A DNA stretch of 64,000 nucleotides from the NCBI GenBank assembly GCA_034440635.1, contig JAOTON010000202.1, positions 419,527 through 483,526 on the forward strand. The letters are read 5' to 3'. The DNA is from Lepas anatifera (taxonomy: Eukaryota; Arthropoda; Thecostraca; Lepadidae). Below the pieces are notes generated by a model. That model was not told the origin of the DNA. It saw only the letters and a program-made list of their open reading frames with translations, and searched no databases. A program made the translations under genes and the position numbers. Positions 33,300-44,606 of the stretch are shown here, in pieces; the first letter of the stretch is position 1; every line of letters starts with the position of its first letter.

Positions 33300-33890
33300 A
33301 CTCCTGGCAACGGTCCAGACGACGGTCCAGCGGTTCTGACAACAGTGGCAGTGGTCCTGACAACGGTCCAATGGTCCAACAGTCCTGACAACGGTCCAAC
33401 AGTCCTGAAAACGGTCCAACAGTCCTGACAACGGTCCAACGGTCCAGCGGTCCAGACAACGGTTCAATGGTCCAACAGTCCTGACAACGGTCCAACGGTC
33501 CTGACAACAGTGGCAACGGTCCTGAAAACGGTCCAAACAACGATCCAACGTTCCTGACAACGGTATAACGGTCCTGAAAACGTTCCAATAGTCCTGACAA
33601 CGGTCCAACGGCCCTGAAAACAGTGGCTACGGTCCTGACAGCGGTCCAAACAACGGTTTAACGGTCCAACGGTCTTGACAACGGTCCAACAGTCTTGACG
33701 ACGGTCCAACGGCCCTGACGACAGTGACTACGGTCCTGACAGCGGTCCAAACAACGGTTTAATGGTCCAACGGTCTTGACAGCGGTCAAACAGTCCTGAC
33801 AACAGTGGCAACGGGACTGAAAACGGTCCAAACAACAATCCAACGGTCCAACGGTCTTGAAAACGGTCCAACGGTCCAGAAAGTCTGCTG
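33300..33890. repeat. ~20-bp minisatellite
   Basis: Degenerate tandem units around ACGGTCCAACAGTCCTGACA, about 28 units, with variants (CAGTGGCAACGGTCC, GGTTTAATGGTCC) arranged in higher-order blocks of ~120-140 bp. The long frames crossing it (WTVVRTVGPL repeats) follow from the period and are not evidence for a protein. Confidence 0.85.
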
Positions 33891-34119
33891 GATGGAAGAC
33901 TTCATAACTGGAAGCACTTTTACATATGACCAACAATGGATTGCCAATGATTCAAGGGGCATATGCTTTTTGGGTCTAACAGTTCATTTTCCCTAGAAAA
34001 CGTTTTGGGGAGGGGTACCATTACCGATTCGACCGAGCTATTCACGCCAAAACCGGTGAAATGGCGGTACCCGGTCTGACGTATATTATGCTATTACGTC
34101 ATAATTAAAGTAACGTAAT
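33891..34119. other. No recognisable feature
   Basis: Flank between the minisatellite and a decayed TTAA element. Nothing identified. Confidence 0.3.
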
Positions 34120-34985
34120 GTAAAGGTCAAGGTCCCAGGTCTTGGGCCTTTCCCGCTAAACAGTTGCTATAGTGCTAGTCGTAGTGTACATACATTTTAA
34201 ATAATATACCATTTTGTGACCTCATAGGTCAATAACTTTGAATGACATTGATCCTAAAATTGTACCAAAGATTCATTGTGACCTTCCCTCTATGGCATTG
34301 GTCCGCATTTAGCTTATTCCAGTATTTTTACTGTATAATCACGCAGTGGCGGATCTAGCCAGCCGGTTTGGGAGGGGCAAACCAAAGTCAAAAGTCGAAA
34401 AAACCTCAAGCCGTGAAAGCTGCGCTACAATATCACTTGCAAGGTAGAATTCTAGAATTTTGGGTATCTGAGGCGAAAAGCAAAAAAACCTCACGGGTTT
34501 AAAAATATGGGCCAGAAATACTTTTTCGAGTCCGAGGCCCAATATTTACACTGAACCTAACTGGTTCTGCTTGAAGTTGAGAGTTAAGGCACCAGAATCT
34601 TGCTTATAAACTAAAAAGGAGTCGGGGAAAAAAGGAGGTCTATCACTTGGCGGGGGGGCAAAAACATAGTTTTGCCCCGAGCTTTTCCGTTTGGGGGAAA
34701 TGAAAACGGTTTTTGCCCCCCCCCCCTGGATCCGCCACTGTAATCACGGCATTTCCCAATAGGTCCCCAGCATGGACAATATTTGACCGTTATGAACATG
34801 TTTGACGTTGAAGATATTGACCTAGGTCAATAGCAATTGGCTGTGACCTAGATCATTATAGCCCCCACCCACCCTCTAGCCGGCGGTTTTCTACATCTCT
34901 TAGTTTCTGGGATCTTAGAGGGCCTACCAGGCCCCTTGCCTCAACTGCGCGCTAGTGCCAGACCCCTCTCCAGTGTGGGTGATAA
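34120..34985 (+). mobile_element. Decayed TTAA-family MITE (family 6), interrupted by a hAT-like MITE
   Basis: Scattered GGTCA/TGACC sites (34120-34310 and 34795-34855, including TTGACCTAGGTCAA) lie on both sides of the hAT-like insert. The right end keeps the family order: GGGATCTTAGAGGG, the hairpin GGGCCT-ACC-AGGCCC at 34920-34934, and GCGCGCTAGTGCCAGACCCC followed by a terminal-core copy. The left terminus is not recognisable. Confidence 0.55.
34344..34740. mobile_element. hAT-like MITE, copy 2 (397 bp)
   Basis: Ends CAGTGGCGGATC/GATCCGCCACTG, flanked by TAATCACG on both sides (34336-34343, 34741-34748), a perfect 8-bp duplication. Same internal sequence as copy 1 with small indels in the G- and C-runs. 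Confidence 0.85.
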
Positions 34986-34989
34986 GGGG

Positions 34990-36350
34990 TAGGCTATCGT
35001 TATAGGTGCTAAATGACTTCAGTTATCTGCGAGCCCAAAAACACCAAACGATGACGTCCCTTAAGGAGTACTATGTATGGCCCCCGTCAGGCCACCGTAC
35101 TTAAGCTCACCTTTGCGTTTTATTTTTCATTAAGTGCTACTGCTAATTGTTTTGATATCACTCATGATAGAAGTCGATGTCACACGGTTCAAATGTGAAG
35201 CTTGTGTAAAGGAATGTCCAGCGGAAGAGACTGAACAGTATGGTAGACAGTGCTTGCCTCACCCTACAGAGCAGTACACCTACCAATAACACGTAGGTGT
35301 GTACTTATGATAATAGGGATTTTTCCACTTGCCAAACACCTGGCGTTCTTATCAGGCAGGATTAGCTAATGATTATTCTGTCCGTGTGTAAATCTCGACC
35401 GAGGTCGTGAGTTCAAAAGTCAATCAGGCACTTGACCGGCGCAACCGTGTCTATTTGTGTTTCTGTCGCTTGCTGCAAACCGGAGGCGCTTCGGTAAAAA
35501 ACCACCGGCATGTGCACTGTTCCTATATAAATTTGGGTGTATGTTTGTAAAGATCACACTGTTTCACCACAAGGGTATACACCATTGTTCCTATGACTGG
35601 TATGGTTGGCCGTGCAAGGGGTTTCACAGGGGATTTACCAGATGTGTTTAACATGTCGCACATTGGGTTAAGGGAGTGGCGAAAATTTGATTTATTTAGC
35701 CCTTCAGTATCCAGCCGGACATATATGAATTAGCCTGGTGCTCAAAATTAGGGAGCGCAAAAATAAAAAATAGCAAAAAGTATAATGTGTCAGGACATAT
35801 GTGGTTGCCTGGACTATGACAATTTCAACGCTACCATTTAGGTCCAGTTTGGAAGTGATGCAGGGGTTGCACAGGAAGAATAAAGTTTGACCTGCATAGC
35901 CTCATTGTAGTTATATGCGGCTGCTGGCCACAGGCTAAGAGAAAAGCCTCTGTTCCTGACGCCTGATGCATTCATGAGCCTGAGTCTAACTTCTATGTCA
36001 TTCTGAGCAGAAACTTTCGGTTACAAGACGGATGCTTTATTGGCAGGATTTTTTGCTGAGATCAACCTTTGCAATAGTTACTGCAGGGGAAAAATTTAGG
36101 TCGTTATTGGAAAATTTATGTAAGCTTAATCCTTTGTTCTGCCCACCCCAGAGCCCTACTAAGTGAGCAGCTCAGTAGGAAGCTATGTTTAAAAAAACAT
36201 AGACTGCGGGTGAGGACCAGAGATGGCCAAAACAACGCTACGGAATTACGCTATGTTATATTTCATCGACTACGGAATTACGGTACTTAAGCTACGGCTA
36301 CGGTAGAAATATATCGTACTACGATATCAACATTTTGTTCACACACTCAT
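34990..36350. other. Mostly featureless; short TACGGAATTACG repeats near the right end
   Basis: No gene seen. Around 36232-36330 the words CTACGGAATTACG, TACGGTA and GCTACGG recur, giving a short low-complexity tract just before a TTAA element. Confidence 0.35.
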
Positions 36351-36357
36351 ACTTTAA

Positions 36358-36860
36358 CCCTCGCCCCGGTGGAGGGTGTTTGAACACCCCCTCTGGTTTT
36401 ACCGGCGGCACGAAAAAACGGTGGCGCGAAGCGCCACCGTACTTGGCACGCTTTATCCTTGATCAATTCTGCAGCTTTCCTCAAAATTTTAAGGTTGGGT
36501 CATCTCAGGTCAGGTCACCAGTGCAGGTTAAGTGACTTCACCTCCAAAAATGTTTAAGGTGTCATAAGTAAGAAAAGAAAGGGGTGAATCTATCGGATTG
36601 AAACTGATACCACATTATGGGCCTACCGAGTACAACACATATTCCGGGATTTTTCATATCGATGACCAAAGGTCAGGTACGGAGCATGACCACTCCGTTG
36701 GAAATGCATGGAGAAAACAGAAATTGGGCTGTATTTGTGTGGATATAGCTGAGAATACCTTCACATTCCCCAAATCATAATATCCTGCGCTCCTTTCTAG
36801 GTTCCTGTAACAATGTTTTACCTGTGACCTCTGAAAGGTCATCTTGGCTACTTAATCAGA
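36358..36860 (+). mobile_element. TTAA-flanked MITE, family 5, left part only
   Basis: Follows TTAA at 36354-36357 and starts CCCTCGCCCCGG. The left palindrome is GGGTGTTTGAACACCC (36374-36389). The second hairpin is GGTGGCGC-GAA-GCGCCACC within a perfect 10-bp stem (36418-36440): compared with family 2 one C-to-T change in one arm is matched by G-to-A in the other. The body is collinear with family 2 (TCATCTCAGGTCAGGTCACCAG, ACCGAGT, ATATCGATGACC) although diverged. No right terminus found. Confidence 0.7.
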
Positions 36861-36864
36861 TTTT

Positions 36865-38597
36865 CAGACTTGTGCAGCGACATTTCCGGGTTATAAAGTG
36901 TTGACCAGCATGTATAGTCTCTATTTAGCTTAGCACCGATCCCATGTAGGCACGCTGAGACGCAGAAAAGGCAGGTCCGGCCCTCATTCCCTCCCCCGCC
37001 GCGAAACATGCGATGACGGGGCGTCAAAACTTCGGTCGGACTGTGAAACTTAACAACATAAAACTGCCGATGAATATATCATTTTGGACAGGGCACTTCG
37101 ACCAAAGAAAAAGGGGGGTTACTACGTCTATGCCCAGCCGGGTTCTGCTCCAGAGCAAATGCCCTCAGTCTTGCGGGCTCCAAAATGAGGCCATAAGCAT
37201 TGCCGTGCGCAGTCTCCGAATGGCGGGATGAATGATCTCGGGAGGAATGACACTTGCCAGGGCCGAAAGTGAGAGGCAGGGCGTGGCAGAGGAGTCCTCT
37301 ACGGTAGAGGACGAAAGAGAGGGGGGGACAGTCAGGAAGGAGGAGGCTAGGCAGACGGTGACACAGTCAGGAAGGACAAGTCTGAGGAGACGGTGCTGGA
37401 GAGGCTCCGTGGTATGGAGCGGGCTGGATCACGGAAGGTCATCCCGGAGACGGCGCGTGCGGCAAAAGGGAAACGGGCTCGGCCAAAAACTCACAGCAGG
37501 AAGTAAGTGCTCTGTGAGCCGATGTCACCCCCCTCTTTCTCATTTGGACAACCTCAGCGTGCCTGCACGTCAGTTAACTAGATTAAATTTTATTTTAGGA
37601 TGAGTGGGTCCGCGGGGACGTTTTGTTTGTGTTGTGAATCATTGTTTGGCTCCACGGGTTTTCCCTTTTGGAAGAGTGCATGGATCGGTGCGGAATTTAA
37701 CTGCACACAGTGTGAACTTCAACAATATTAAGCTATTGAGAGGCAGGTAGGACAGAAAATTGGGAAGGCTAGGTCGTGGGTTATAAAGTGTAATAGCTTC
37801 AAGGGGGAGGTAAATCACTGTTGCGTTGCCATGGAGGGTTCATGCCGTACTGCATAGGCACACACCCGGTGAAGATAATGTATGAGTATACAAGGTCGAG
37901 TTTGGGGGGGTAGTTTCCCTTTTTAGGCTGCAGCCATTTGGCTATGTTAGGCCGTAATCCATTTTGAGATACAGCCAAGGAGGTTTCGGTTGCAGAGTGT
38001 TAAGGGGAGCCTATGAGGTAGGAATGCAATGATTTCGTTTTGGGAAAGCCATTCAAGGTCAGAATTGCCATCTTACGGTGCACTGTGATTCTGAACGGGC
38101 GGTGGGGATTTTCGCCACAGAACGAGGCCCTGACAAGTAATATTGTCAGTCCATTGTACCATTTCGAGAGTCTAGCTGGTTTGCGGAAAATGTGTTTGAA
38201 CTTGTTTTAAATATTGGTTCAGCCTGTTTTACTCTATCAGTGTGTATTATAAACAGGAACTTTATTTGAGATTTGTTGTGGGATCATTAATCCGAACTTA
38301 GTTTCTATACTAAATTGTATCGTCCTTGATTCTTCTGCAAAACCGTCTGGTGTTCGGCTGCTAATTATGATAAATATAGCAAATAAATCCCCAACATTCT
38401 CTTTTCAATTTCTACGGTCGCAGTTACGGTAGGGCAGTGAGCAAAAGGGATGATCGCCGGTAATTCAACGTCTGTGGAGTGTTGCTGGTACTTATCGCCA
38501 TACTTTCCCACGTTGATATATTATTGAGCACGATGCCGTCCTTAGCGTAAACCCACCCGCCCTGTTTTTGAGAAGCCCCCAACTCTTTGCATGTTCC
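36865..38597. other. No recognisable gene
   Basis: A GC-richer block at about 37000-37610 carries two open frames of 72 and 123 codons rich in Arg, Glu, Gly and Ser, without a recognisable domain. I would not call them genes. The rest is unremarkable. Confidence 0.35.
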
Positions 38598-39058
38598 CAG
38601 GGGCGCAGCCAGGGGGGAACAGGGGCACGTGCCCCCCATCGGTGCCGGGGTGCCCTTTTGATTGCCAGGTGGTGTACCCTCTTTGGGCCGTGCCGCTCGA
38701 AATTTAGTGCCCTACGCCGTCGAGCCTAGATGGAACTAGACTGCATTTAGCGATTTAAACTATTGTTTGACAATTAAGTGCCTTTTTGGTCAGCTAGGGC
38801 ATTCTGTCGCCTTTCCAAGCACCCGGGAAGAGCATAGGCACGTAATCCGTTTCCAGATAATGCCTCATCGTCGCCAATAATCGTACGGGCGGAGCTAATC
38901 TGGTGCCCCTTGAGCTCATCTGGTGGCCCCTGAGCGCTGGTCTTGGCCCCTGGAGCTGATCATGTGCCCTCTGAGCTGATCTGATGCCCTCGTAGTCAAT
39001 CTGGTGCCCCCTGAGAAAATAATTGTGCCTTCTGAACCTGTATATTGCTCTCTGAGTT
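38598..39058. repeat. ~535-bp tandem repeat, unit 1 left part
   Basis: Starts CAGGGGCGCAGCCAGG, continues with GGCACGTGCCCCCC, GATTGCCAGGTGGTG, CGCTCGAAATTTAGTGCCC and ends in GAGCTGATCTGGTGCC-type short repeats. It is interrupted at 39058 by the Tx1/L1-like element and resumes at 46217; with the element removed the unit is ~546 bp, matching units 2 and 3. Confidence 0.75.
39046..39058. repeat. Target-site duplication of the Tx1/L1-like element, left
   Basis: TGCTCTCTGAGTT, repeated at 46217-46229 on the other side of the element. Confidence 0.8.
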
Positions 39059-39498
39059 TTTTCACAACGTTGTTTTCACAGAGACAACCTCTTAGCGCTT
39101 CCCCCTTCCCACCCCGACAGGTTGCACTCATTAATTATAATTACTGATCGCGTCAATTTCAAAATTTAGCAAGACATACGCCATCTGCTCCCCAAATTGC
39201 TGAACTCCGACATAGGTGTCACTGCCCGCGTTCTTCGGCGCCACATCACATCTCATATATATTTTCCAGCGTTACAGCGGTAAAGAGTCACTACTGACGT
39301 TTCCCGGCGTTCTAATGCAGCTCACTAACAAACAAACAGAAACGCACGTCATGTTGCATAATACAGCAAACTACAACAATAATCACGACCCGTTGACACT
39401 AATTTCCGTGGAAGCCACAGAAGTTGGTCGTCCGAGTGGCACGTCCGAGCTCCATATAAATTTCCATTTTTGCTTATGGGCTTGGATCCGGTTACGTT

Positions 39499-42400
39499 TC
39501 ACAGCCAGCATGCCCTCAGCATAACAGAAGTTAGCAATGTCCTTTTTGCCCCTTCCATACTAGGCTGCTCCTCCCCATCTCTATTTAATTTCCTGGTGAC
39601 AATATACTGTTTTACAAGCAGCAAGATAAGATTTACTTTTGAAGGAGCTTGTGGATAACCTAAAAGTACGGTCTCGTAGTGGAGGAAATTGTCACGTAGA
39701 TTATATGTAGTTTTCAGTTGTGGCAAAATTGTGTTCCATAACGGCTTTACAGATTCACATTCAAAGAAGAAGTGTTTTAGATCATCTGGTTCTAAGCATC
39801 GTACGCACAAAGGGCTGCCTATAATGCCCCTCACAGCCAAAAATTTTCTGGTAGGTATATAACGGTTGATGATTCGGTAATGCAGTGATTGTAGCTTTGT
39901 TGAGATAGTGCACTTGTATGGGATTTCAAATATCTTTTGCCAGTTTTGTGGCCTAACATTAGACATTTCCCATTTGTTCATAGCCGTTGGAATTGTCTAT
40001 CACCTGTTTATCGTAAAAATGTTTGACACGGCACATTTTCAAAGGCACTCTTTTTCCTTCCCTAGTTAGAAAAATAATCTCATTCACTAAATCGGGGTCG
40101 ATCACGCATCTTTCTGATCGGCGTAGTGTGTTTTTCCATGCCGCAGGGATAGCCTGTTTAATTTTTCCAGCATGAGAAAGTTCATGCGCAGCCCATTGTA
40201 TTTTTCATGTAACTGGCCTAAGTTTAAAAAGTCTCCCCTTTGATTCACCAGATGTTCGATTCGCTTTATCCCTGTAGCATACATATTTTCATTGAAGAGA
40301 GTCTTTTTATTGGAAGTAATTTCCCCATTATGCCAAAGTGACTGTGCTAGAATATAGCTGACTTCATCAGTGGGTAAAGTGTTGTTGGAATGAAATTCAG
40401 CAAGTATTGTTTTGTAGAAGTCTGGGATCTTCAACTTCTTAATGAAGGTGCCAGATTTTCCCACTCTTAAAAGATCGTTTAATTCAAATCCACTAAGACG
40501 GGCCTGTAGTATCTTTCTCCACTCGGATTCATGATTGATGGACATTCGCTTTACCCATGTCATTCGCAGTGCAGTACAAAATTTGCTTACATCAGGTGCA
40601 TTTAGGCCCCCGTATTTGATGTCTTGACAGAGAGCTCTCCTGGCTACTTTTGGTGGACGGCCACGCCAAATGTATTTCATAATTAAGCTCTGAATTTGTG
40701 ACAGCTCTGCGCTTTTTATTATGCTGCTCGAAGCAATATATACCATTTGCGATGCTAACAATGTTTTGGAGGTTACTATCCGGCCCTTGATTGTTAGGTC
40801 ACGCTGGGACCACATATTGGTTGTGTTCCTGATTTTTTGGTGCACCTGAGAAAAATTATCATCGCCGCATTGTGATCGGGCACTGAACCATAACCCTAGA
40901 ATTTTCAATCTATTGACCGCTGTGATGCCGTTGATAGAATCTGATTTTTCTCGGAGTGAACCAAGCCACATAAGATTAGATTTATCTAAATTTATTTCCA
41001 AGCCCGAAATATTTTGAAATTTACCTATAAGGTTAATTGCACTTTTGACAGAGTCAACATCGGAAAGGAACAAAGTCATGTCGTCACAATATTGACTGAC
41101 TTTTATTTCTATGCCTGAAATAGTTATCCCTTTTATTACAGAAGATTTCCGCAGCTTCAGGGCAAGCATTTCGACTGCAATATTAAATAACATGCTTGAG
41201 ATAGGTGAACCTTGAAATGTTCCCCGCGTGCACGGGAACCACTCTGAGGTGTATCCATTATTACTGATGGTTAACAGGGCTCCACTGTAAAGCAGCCTAA
41301 TCCAAGCCATAAAGTCCGGTCCGAAATTAAATGACCTGAGAGCATACATTATGAAATCGTGTTCTATACAGACAAATGCATTTTTGTAATCGACGGATAA
41401 TAAAATTCCAGGCAGATTATCTATATGACAGTATTTAATCATATCACTAATTATTCTCAGGTTTTCGCCAATAAAACGCCCTTTGATACAGCCTGTTTGG
41501 TTCTTGTGGATAATTTTGTCGATTACTCGCGCAACTCTTGAGGCCAATACATTGACTATGAGCTTATAAATTACGTCAAGAAGACATATTGGCCTTTTAT
41601 TCTTAAGATGAAGCTGGCTACCTTTTTTGGGAATCAGAGTCAAAATACCTCGACGATGCGAAATAAACAACCGTCCTTGGTGCTTTGCTTCGTTTGCATA
41701 CTCGATGATTAGAGGTCCTATATCGTCCCAAAATAAGCTAAAAAATTCGGCGGTAAAACCAGAGATCCCAGCCGCTTTATTTCGTACCATGCCTTCCAGA
41801 GCCAATTTGGCTTCGACGAAGGATATAGGAGCTTCACATTCGCGCTTTTCTTCTTCGGTTAAACGTGGATCACCCTGGTCGAGCGCAAATTCGCTGAAAT
41901 CAGGGAACTGTTTCTGCTTTGATTGATAAAGATTGCTGAAGTGTTTAACGCATGTCTCAAGAATTTCGGTCTTCCCCCGGATAATCTGGCCTTGGTCTGT
42001 TTTCAGTGTGGATATAGACTTTTGGGCTGATCTAGTTTTTGCGAATTTGAAAAAATAGGCCGAGGGTTTTTCTCCTTGTTCCATCCAACACCCCAGGGAT
42101 CCAAGGATAGCCGTTTTTCCCCGCTCTTGCTTCAAGTCATTCAGTTTTGCTCTAAGATTGGTATAGTCTGCCATGGTCTGTGCTGAAGGTTTGCTAGATA
42201 TTGCTAGTTCTAAGTCGTTAAGCTCTTTGTATAAATCATTTTCTCGCTTGCGCATCTCGTATGAAATTTTTTTGCTCCTCTTGATTGTTAGAGCCCGGAT
42301 ATTGCATAGAAGAAAATCGATTAGAAGTCCATTGCTACTCATTTCGGCATATGATGCTGATTTGTTTTTCGCGTCACAAATTTCTTTTCTAACAGTATCA

Positions 42401-43218
42401 ACATATACTTCGTCTGATAAGAATGTATTGTTAAACCGTCATATGCCAGGCCCCCGTTTGTCATCTCCAATAGTGACGTCTAGTACAGCAAAATTATGAT
42501 CTGTTAGGATACCAGAATCTATTTTGGTTTTAATTGTGTTATTATACAGAACCGCACGAGAGGCAAAAATATAATCAATCCTTGACTGCTGCAGGGGATT
42601 AAGTCTCCGCCATGAGAATTTTTGAATTGATGGGTGCTGGTAGCGCCATGAATCGTCCAACGAGAACTCCTCTAAGATATCCTGTAGTTTGACAGACGCT
42701 CTGGTCTTTCTAAAACTGGGGCTGTCAGTATCTAGAGCGCTAAGCTTGATGTTTAAGTCCCCAGCCAAAAAAGTCCTATGCGTGGCAAAGCACAATAATA
42801 TCTCCCTTAGTTCACAGAGGTACTGACATTTAATGTTTTGGCTTTCAGAGGCGGGGGCATAAACCCCCAAAATTATGAACGGATCTCGGTCAGCCGACAC
42901 CTCGACACAAACAATGCGACCTGTATTATCGGCGGTTAGCTTCCGGACTTGCGCAGAAAAGAAATTAGGAATGAGCACAGCTACACCGGCTTGGCTACCA
43001 TTGGCATCATGTGAGAATATTATGTTACCGGCCCATTCTGTTTGCCATTTTTTCTCTATAGATTCTGTAGAATGGGTTTCCTGCAATATTACTAAGCTGT
43101 CCTTATAATTAATTCTCAAGTGCCTAAAAATAGACCTACGTTTAACCCGGTTTCTCAGACCCCGCACATTGAGCGACACAATAGACAAGCTGTTTGAGAG
43201 CACTGTATCATTTACCAT
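39499..43218 (-). pseudogene. Tx1/L1-like ORF2: endonuclease, reverse transcriptase and C-terminal domain
   Basis: Endonuclease from the ATG at 43218: SIVSLNVRGLRN, ILQETHST, FLAGDLNIKL, RIDYIFAS and LTDHNFAVLDV. After RGPGI comes an in-frame TGA (42439-42441) where L1-type proteins have Trp or Tyr; the frame then stays open for another ~780 codons. Reverse transcriptase: AAGISGFTAEFF, GILTLIPKKG, RPICLLDVIYKLI, LLSVDYKNAF (catalytic Asp), GTFQGSPISSMLFNIAVE and YCDDMTLFL (YXDD). The frame stops at about 40102. A stretch of ~40 codons in another frame links it to the C-terminal domain (STKLQSLHYRIINRYIPTRKFL, then CVRCLEPDDLKHFFFEC, a CCHC-like finger). Close to intact but not functional as read with the standard code. 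Confidence 0.85.
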
Positions 43219-44606
43219 GATTTAGCGACTGGAAAGTTAAACTGGGAAACAACAAGAAAAGCTTGCGACTCATGGCTTCAAACCGAAGCGCGTTATTAAT
43301 CATGATAAGCGTTAATTCTTCATACAGGAGCTCGGACTGCTGAACCCAAACAAACTGTTCTATGGCCTCCACGTCTAGAATATTCATCAGATGAGCTCTT
43401 GACTCGAAAAGTATGCATGAGATGTTTTCCTGAGCTGTTATTTAAGCAATGGAAAGACGCGACATCATAAACCTCTAATCCCCAACACAACCACCCCTCC
43501 CCAAATACGCCACAGAACACCGAAACAAGACCGGAAGGGTCGAACGCCATCCCGCACAAGGATGCGGGGTCCCGGCCAAGGCACTCAATAAACGCAATAT
43601 TCGGCACTTCGCATATAGCGCATAAACTGCCACTGCAATACCCCTTGACTGTTGCGTAATACAAACACGATATTGACTTGACAATTACCGTGCAGTGCAC
43701 CTAGCCAGCTACCCAAGGCGAATCAGGCCGTGCATTGTGCAAAACAATATGTCAGCTTGATTACGCAAGTAAACAAAACAAGTTACATACTTAATCGACT
43801 TCCTACAAACATCATACCAAATTGCTGCCGCAAGAAGAACGCAGCAGGCAGCTCAGCTGGCGCGGGGCGGGCCGCCGGGCGGCCGGCGGAAGCCGCCTCG
43901 AGTAATGTCCATGCTGGAGAATAGGCTGAACACCGCTCGCAGTTCAGCAGCCCCCGCCGGCCGGACCCGGCAGCGCCTCCACCGCCAGCTGTCTGCGTTC
44001 GAAAGGCACAGGTAAATACACTGAGCACATACATTGCTTACTTGGAAACTTCCATCCAATTTACCTGCCCAACTACTGCACACAAATCAGGTCGCGTGTT
44101 TGACAACAGGATTCGATTAGCTTCCGAAGAAATATAGCAATGTTATATGGATGCATCACAAACCGGCTTCTCGTAGAAACAATACTAATTCGCTGATGGG
44201 AGCAGAACGCGGTAGGCAGCTCAGCTGGCGCGGGGCGAGCCGCCGGGCGGCCGACGGCAGCCGCTTCCAGTAATGTACATGCTGGAAGAGGGGTTGGACG
44301 CCGTTTGCAGTTCAGCAACCCTCGCCGGCCGGACCCGGCGCCTCCGCTACCAGCTGTCCGCGCTCACAAGGCACAAGTAACCACACACCCCCAGTGACTC
44401 AGTCAGCTCAATGCAGCATTACGTGAACTAGAGTCAGCATAGATTAAGGTGCGCTTTCTTGGTCAGCAAGTGGGTATTATATTTCAAAGGGAAATAACTG
44501 CAAAGTGAAATCTGAGTGTGTAGAGGCCTTACGGAATTGAAAGTTCTGTTCCGGATTGCTTAAAGTCGAAAATTACATCTACCTTCAGATGACAAGACCT
44601 CGATAA
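43219..44606 (-). other. Inter-ORF region with duplicated GC-rich segment
   Basis: Two ~135-bp segments at about 43846-43980 and 44209-44340 are ~88% alike by eye and start ~365 bp apart. Each holds CAGCTCAGCTGGCGCGGGGC, GCCGCCGGGCGGCC and CGCCGGCCGGACCCGG. This is unusually long and CpG-rich for an ORF1-ORF2 spacer. It could be an internal promoter or a captured sequence; no function is shown. Confidence 0.6.

Noticed and set aside
33173..33936. Long overlapping minus-strand frames rich in WTVVRTVGPL
   Set aside because: They are translations of the 20-bp minisatellite in several frames. They carry no independent coding evidence.
37013..37603. Two adjacent plus-strand frames in a GC-rich block
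   Set aside because: Low-complexity Arg/Glu/Gly composition, no domain, no splice signals or partner exons seen.
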